From Tetradesmus obliquus (taxonomy: Eukaryota > Chlorophyta > Chlorophyceae > Sphaeropleales > Scenedesmaceae): DNA of 64,000 nucleotides. This document shows, one piece after another, positions 59,065 through 64,000 of the stretch (position 1 is its first letter; each line of letters begins with the position of its first letter). The position numbers and the translations under genes are program-made. The stretch lies in the NCBI GenBank assembly GCA_030272155.1, contig CP126201.1:1656501-1720500 (forward strand), in the 5' to 3' direction. The notes under the pieces are model-generated. The model had not been told where the DNA came from. It saw nothing but the letters and a program-made list of their open reading frames with translations, and did not search any database.

Positions 59065-62000
59065 TGGCAACAGCCCAGCGGTGACTACAAGTGGATGATT
59101 GCAGCAGCAGTGATAGCTCAGTGTGCCTGCAGGCTGCTGTATGAGTTGCGTTTGCTCTGCGATAGCTTCATATGGCTTGTGCTGGGGCTGTGATGACGGT
59201 GATGATGACGGTGATGATGACGATGACGATGATGGTGATGCTGCTGCTGCTGCTGCTGCTGATGACGGTATAACCATCATCATCAACTTCATCATCATCA
59301 CCAGTATCGTCCGTAGTATTATCATTCAAATCGATACTTATGATATCAGCGGTGTCCGTATCGTCATCATTGGTCACCTGCAGGCACTCCACGTGGCCCC
59401 CTTCCTCCTGCCGCAGCTCCAGTTGCCGCGCGCTCAGGCTGTACAGCACGTGCACCAGCAGCTGCGCCGCTGCCCCCGCCACCAGCGCCTCCTCATGGTC
59501 CACCAGCAGCAGGCAGCTGTGGCACAGCAGGGCCAGGTGGCTGCTGAAGTCCTCATCGTGCTCGTACGCAACCTGCGCAGGCAGACAAAAGGACAAACAC
59601 CGGACATTTGAGCGCACACAACAGCTAGAGTCAGGATGTGCATGGCAAGCCGTTTGGCATAAAACGACCTGCATTGTTGGGAGCATAGAGAAGGGAAAAA
59701 ATGTCGAGCAGCAGGGGCCTCCTCATGGCCCACCACCAGCAGCATGAGAAGCAGCAGCAGCGCCAGGTGACTGCTGAAGTCCTCATCATGCTCATACGCG
59801 ACCTAGGCAAGCGAAGGCAGGGACACATTCAGCCGTTGCAAAACCTCGACCAAATCATCCAAGCACTGACCACAGGATAAACCAGACACGCTGCGGTCCT
59901 TCTTCCATCCCTGCTGCGTACTCCCCTAAAATCTTTACTCAACAAACCACCCACCTGAGTCAGCAGGCACAGAGCCAGCTCGGGGCGTGTCACCAGCCCC
60001 CGCAGCACAGGCGCAAGGGGGCTGCCACCTGACCCGCACTGCAATGCTCACCCCTGTCACCTCACACTTTTTGACATCAACAACCCTGACGGAGAAGCAG
60101 ATGCACTGCAGCCCTGTCCCTTTTTAAGAACGTTCATCACATACACATCTATGTCATCACCCACCTCAGTCAGCAGGCATAGCGCCAGCTCCGGCCGCGT
60201 TACCAGGCCACGCAGCACAGGCGAGGGAGGCTCCTGGCCCATGAGCCTCGCTGTGCATTCCCATGCTCTCATGTTTAAACTTGCACTCGTGCATTGAACA
60301 AGAGATAACAACACACAGAGCAAAGGACCCAACCCTGAAGCCAACGTGCAAACCCTTTCCAATCAAACATCACCCACCTCAGTCAGCAAGCACAATGCCA
60401 GCTCCGGCCGCGTTACCAGTCCCCGCAGCACAGGCGAAGGGGGCTCACGGCCAACCTGCCGCGACCCCCTGCGCCCGCGTCTGCCGTCACCCAGCCCACC
60501 ACCCAGACCACCGGCAGCCGCCGCCTGGCCGCCGCCAGCCCCCCAGCCACCGTCATCGCTCGGCTGCTGCTGCTGCTGCTGCTGCCTGCTGCTGTTGTTA
60601 GTGCCACCTGGGTGGAGGCTGTAGTAGCCCCTTAGGCTGAAGCTGCTGCTGCTGCTGCTGCTGCCGGCGGCAGCTGTATTGCTGCTGCTGCCGCGTATGT
60701 TCACTGGCCGTGGCAGGGTTGCTGAGATGCTGCCAGCAGCCGCACTTGGACCACCACCACCTGCTGCTGCTGCTGTTAAGCTGCTGCTGCCAGCAGCTGC
60801 AGCAGGTGTTGCTGCAGCTGGCTGCCCTGCTGCATCACCAGCAGCCGCAATCACATTGCTGCTGGTTTGCCCGTTAATTAACAAGCTGCTGCGGGCGCTG
60901 TCGCTCTGCTGCTGCTCTGCTGCTCCTGATCGCTGCACAGCACCCCCCAGCTGTCCACTCGTACTAGAACTCATCCCCACCCCACCCAAAGCAGCAAGCG
61001 GCGCATCCCGTACATCACTGAATGATCCAGTGGGCGCGCCAGTGCCTGCACCGGGCACGGGCGTCCCTGCCGAGCCTGCTGCCGCGCTGCTGCTGCTGCC
61101 CATGCCAAACACAGAGGTGAATGTGCTGCTGAGTCGCATGCCACGGGTCGCCACGGATGCCTCTGACACACTCCCAATACCTAGCGGAGAACTCTGGCCA
61201 ATGCCTGTTACGCTAGAGTAGTGGTATGGTGTGGTCGTGTATGCGCTGCTGCTGCTGCTGCCAATGCCTCCTCCTGCTGGGGTCGATGGCGGAAAGGAAG
61301 ACCCTAAACCCCCTAGGCCTATGCTAGACAGGATGCCACCAGGTCCTGAGAGGGCCGGCAACCCTGCTGTTAGCGAAGCAAAGCCGCTGCTGCTGCTGCC
61401 AGCAGCAGTAAGGCCCAGTCCCTGGCCTACTGCTGCTACTGTTGAGGCAAGGGAGCCGGTGCTGCTGTAAGCCCACCAGGAGCTAGTTGAGGACCGCAGC
61501 ATGCCGGGGGTGTCCCCTGCTGCTGCTGCTGCTGCCGCTGCTGCATGTGCTGAGGGGTCCTGGCAAATCTGATAGCATGACACTGCAGTAACAGCAGCAG
61601 CAGCAGGAGCGGCGGCCACAGCAGCAAGATGAGTTGCCGCAGGGACGTAAGCAGCACAATGCGCATGCAGAAACGTGTCAGCTGTGGTTGGTTGATGTGA
61701 GACTTGACAGACAACAAACCCTACATTTACAACCCCACCATAACCATGTTAGAATCAAGCAGCATCATTGCATTCCTACATCTTCCATACCTGCAGCGTC
61801 GCATGCCAGTACATCAGCAAACTGCAGCGGCGCTCCGACAGACAGGTCACCGCCAGCAGCAGCAGCAGCAGCAGCAGCACTGCTGCCGCTATTGCCGCCC
61901 GCTGGCTTCTCCTCGTGCAGCTGCAGGCTGATCTCATACACCAGGTGGTCGATGGTCTGCTGCTGGATACAGCCTACAGTCCCTACGCTGCTTCAAGAAA

Positions 62001-63800
62001 TACCCTCAAAACAAACGCAGACAAGACAACCCAAAAGCAGCACCATCCTTGAAACTTTCCATACCTGCAGCGTCGCACGCCAGTACATCAGCAAACTGCA
62101 GCGGCGCTCCGCCAGCCAGGCCGCCGCCAGCAGCAGCAGCAGCAGCAGCAGCACTGCTGCCGCTATTGCCGCCTGCTGGCTCCTCCTCATGCAGCTGCAG
62201 GCTGATCTCATACACCAGATGGTCAATGGTCTGCTGCGGGCTGATGCGCGCAAGATAAAGGCAGATGCGCTTGCTGACCCCTAAGTATTCCAGCATGGAT
62301 GTGAGCTCCTGCAAAGAGGAACAAACCAGCAGCAGCAGCAGCATGTGTAAAGCACTGGGCATGTGTGCGAGGTAAATGCAGGTGCGCCTGCTGACCCCAA
62401 AGTATTCCAGCATGGATGTGAGCTCCTGCAAAGAGGAACAAACCAGCAGCAGTAGCAGCAGCATGTGTGAAGCACTGAGCATGTGTGCGAGGTAGATGCA
62501 GATGCGCTTGCTGACGCCAAGGTACTCCAGCGTGGTTGTGAGCTCCTGCAAATAGACAGACACCCGCAGAAGAAGCAGCACTAGCAGGTGTTGAGCACTG
62601 GGCATACTTATGCTAGGTGGAGGCAGATACGCTTGCTGACGCCCAGATACTCCAGCATTGACGTCAGCTCCTGTAATTGTGAATAAAGTAAGCCAGCAAA
62701 AGTACCGGCAGCAGCAGTAGGTAAAGGGTGGGGTTAGGGTTTACTACTAAACCCAAAACCTAACCTAAAACCCTAGGTAAAGGGTATGTGTGCGTGACAG
62801 GTGGAGGCAGATGCGCTTGCTGAAACCAAGGTACTCCAGCATTGAGGTGAGCTCCTGAAGGATGTAGGAGAGAGATAAGCAGCAACAGCAGCAGCAGCAA
62901 CAGCAGCAGCAGGTGTTGAGTACTGGGTGTGTGTGCTAGGTACAGGCAGATGCGCTTGCTGACGCCAAGGTTCTCCAGCATCTGTGTGTCACCTCGCACC
63001 TGGCAGGCCATGGGTGTGCCCAGGCTGGCAAGGAAGTCCAGCATAGGGATGATGTTGCCATGCACACATCACGGACTGTTAAAGCACTTCACGAGCATGC
63101 AGTACTGCAACAAACATACATATCACCACGCATCTGGCAAGCCATATGTGTGCAAAGGCTGGCCGAGACGTGCGGCATGGGTTGATGTTATCATCCCAAC
63201 TACATTTCCGCAGTACTGCAACGATTAGACGTCTCGACACGCACCTGGCAGGCCATGTGTGTGCCCAGGCTGGCAAGGAAGCCCAGCATAGGGATGATGT
63301 TGCCATGCATGCGCCACAGTTGTGCTGTTATATCACAATCCATCCCAGGAAGCATGCAGGTACCACAGACAGTTTAACTCACACCTGGTGAGCCATTGTG
63401 TGTCACAAAGTGTCAGTCTGAAAAGCACAACTTCAACATAGTACTTGTTGTTTATTACGCACCTGGTAGGCCATGTGTGTGCCCAGGCTGGCCAGGAAGC
63501 CCAGCATAGGAATGATGTTGCCATGCATGCGCCGCAGTTGTGCTGTTACATCACAACCCATCCCAGGAAGCATGCAGGTACCACAGGCATATTGACTCAC
63601 ACCTGATGAGCCATTGTGTGTCACAAAGTGTCAGTCTGAACAGCACAACTTCAACATAATACTTGTTGTTTATCACCCACCTGGTAGGCCATGTGAGTGC
63701 CCAGGCTTGCCAGGAAGTCTAGCATGGGGATGATGTTGCGCCTGTTGGCGGCCAGCGTGGCCCACAGCCGCTCAATCTCCAGCGGCAGCTCGTCACCATG

Positions 63801-63854
<54 letters not shown>

Positions 63855-63932
63855 GCATTAGTGATTGACGCTTGCCGGCCAGCGTGGCCCACAGCCGCTC
63901 AATCTCCAGCGGCAGCTCGTCACCGTGCCTGG

Positions 63933-63970
<38 letters not shown>

Positions 63971-64000
63971 CATCAGTGAATGACGATTGGCAGCCAGCTT
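51875..64000 (-). CDS. Furry/Mor2/Tao3-like cell morphogenesis protein, C-terminal part (5' end outside window)
   Basis: Ten exons are seen: 63801-63681, 62308-62065, 61582-60378, 59572-59378, 59033-58922, 58332-58208, 56968-56783, 55763-54234, 53442-52828 and 52279-51875. They cover about 1,580 codons, all in phase. Order and text follow plant FRY-like proteins: ELPLEIERLWATLAANRRNIIPMLDFL, KRICLYLARISPQQTIDHLVYE, PELALCLLTEVAYEHDEDFSSHL, LLVHVLYSLSARQLEL, RLWAYEDLALGQ, SLEWALHAHNRHLACRS, LLLTLRSLVEAL, VFWSSLLLCFTSYVHIYQQAL, LVSIAALVPFFCSQLG. Furry proteins are giant HEAT/ARM-type scaffolds that work with NDR/LATS kinases in polarity and cell shape. The 61582-60378 exon and much of the 55763-54234 exon are low-complexity Ser/Ala/Gly/Gln. 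The donor after 56783 is GC (GCGAGT). The gene continues beyond position 64,000. Confidence 0.88.
52595..52770 (-). repeat. Downstream copies of the exon ending at 52828
   Basis: A copy of the exon tail (LLLDAAFI-P-VNLSQ plus donor) lies at about 52,705-52,765, and a shorter one near 52,595-52,628. An upstream head copy (ECMVTLSAACSSQGLHEL) lies at 53,526-53,590. Confidence 0.88.
53825..54190 (-). repeat. Downstream copies of the exon ending at 54234
   Basis: Three copies encode ITALVPFFCSQLGCLEP-SELLEALQ-like tails plus donor. They lie at about 54,088-54,180, 53,965-54,058 and 53,830-53,915. One head copy of the same exon (SSLLLCFTSYVHIYQQALI) sits on the other side at 55,803-55,865. Confidence 0.9.
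56025..56645 (-). repeat. Downstream copies of the 56968-56783 exon tail
   Basis: Three main copies encode all or part of EVALELLLTLRSLVEALPARKLLLYPQ. They lie at about 56,543-56,640, 56,290-56,425 and 56,030-56,120. Two end in a GT donor, whereas the real exon ends in GC. Confidence 0.9.
57005..57730 (-). repeat. Upstream copies of the 56968-56783 exon head
   Basis: Six copies of the acceptor plus exon head (VLRALAPPLTADM--TLLACL or variants) lie near 57,025-57,090, 57,165-57,230, 57,285-57,355, 57,430-57,487, 57,555-57,617 and 57,675-57,725. With the downstream array, this one exon has about nine partial copies. Confidence 0.9.
57955..58815 (-). repeat. Copies around the exons at 58332-58208 and 59033-58922
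   Basis: A tail copy of the 58332-58208 exon (VALEWALHTHTRHLACRPQQV) lies at 57,963-58,030. Tail copies of the 59033-58922 exon (ALGQQQQLPSATALPGE-like plus donor) lie at about 58,550-58,605 and 58,668-58,735, with a shorter remnant near 58,775-58,805. Confidence 0.85.
59175..59350. repeat. GATGAC / CATCAT inverted intronic repeat
   Basis: Inside a Furry-like intron, (GATGAC/GATGGT)n at 59,192-59,240 is followed by (CTG)n and then (CATCAT)n at 59,274-59,300. The two sides are complementary and could fold into a hairpin. Confidence 0.8.
59700..60235 (-). repeat. Copies around the 61582-60378 / 59572-59378 junction
   Basis: Two tail copies of the large exon (SPVLRGLVTRPELALCLLTEV or its first-residue variant) lie at 60,165-60,230 and 59,955-60,010. 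One head copy of the next exon (VAYEHDEDFSSHLALL..., degenerate) lies at 59,720-59,805. Confidence 0.88.
61785..61970 (-). repeat. Downstream copy of the 62308-62065 exon tail
   Basis: A copy encodes Q--TIDHLVYEISLQLHEE-PAG...GAPLQFADVLACDAA plus donor, with an internal polyalanine-type (CAG)n tract. A change at QQQTIDH marks its edge. Confidence 0.88.
62365..63000 (-). repeat. Upstream copies of the 62308-62065 exon head
   Basis: Five copies of the acceptor plus ELTSMLEYLGVSKRICLYLA or variants lie near 62,368-62,430, 62,490-62,550, 62,612-62,672, 62,803-62,858 and 62,938-62,985. Confidence 0.9.
62733..62782. repeat. Interstitial telomere-like sequence
   Basis: GGGTTAGGGTTTA is followed within a few bases by CTAAACCC, AAAACC, TAACC and AAAACCCTA, giving a short imperfect inverted pair of TTTAGGG-type repeats. 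It lies in an intron between exon-head copies. TTTAGGG and TTTTAGGG are telomere repeats of plants and green algae. Confidence 0.65.
62985..63540 (-). repeat. Downstream copies of the 63801-63681 exon tail
   Basis: Copies encoding all or part of NIIPMLDFLASLGT-MA-QV plus donor lie near 62,995-63,065, 63,240-63,305 and 63,463-63,530, with a weak remnant near 63,125-63,160. The intron units between them share a block starting CAGTTGTGCTGTTA. A head copy of the same exon (HGDELPLEIERLWATLA) lies upstream at 63,880-63,931. Confidence 0.88.

Overview
The window looks like nuclear DNA of a green alga, probably a chlorophycean such as a Scenedesmus-like species. The evidence is an HMA1-type chloroplast metal ATPase, a plant-type FAD5/ADS desaturase and a plant-type Furry protein, together with many short introns and very dense CAG/CTG triplet tracts. 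The species assignment is an inference. I built gene models by hand from splice signals and homology recalled from memory. Every multi-exon model listed keeps an open frame with consistent splice phase.

Layout: a tRNA-Val(AAC) at 1.24 kb; HMA1 on the minus strand (2.4-14.3 kb); a head-to-head Gfo/Idh/MocA oxidoreductase on the plus strand (15.4-20.7 kb); a fatty acid desaturase on the plus strand (22.8-27.0 kb); a THUMPD1/Tan1-like protein on the minus strand (29.1-32.0 kb), head-to-head with PEX2 on the plus strand (32.6-37.3 kb). Next comes a large, diverged inverted duplication, with arms of about 37.1-44.2 and 45.2-51.8 kb. It carries two tail-to-tail CHRD-domain paralogues, a single intronless MYND-finger gene in the central spacer, and a decayed PEX2 RING-exon fragment at the far end. 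The last 12 kb is the C-terminal part of a Furry/Mor2-like gene on the minus strand, running off the right edge.

The most striking feature is a rule that holds in all the multi-exon genes. Introns are filled with tandem partial copies of the neighbouring exon that straddle a splice junction. Copies upstream of an exon carry acceptor plus exon head; copies downstream carry exon tail plus donor; terminal exons are followed by copies of their own 3' ends beyond the stop codon. Many real acceptors are also preceded directly by a (CTG)n run ending in CAG. The genes do not form one pathway. They cover plastid metal transport, sugar-acid redox, lipid desaturation, tRNA acetylation, peroxisome import, a secreted protein family and cell morphogenesis.
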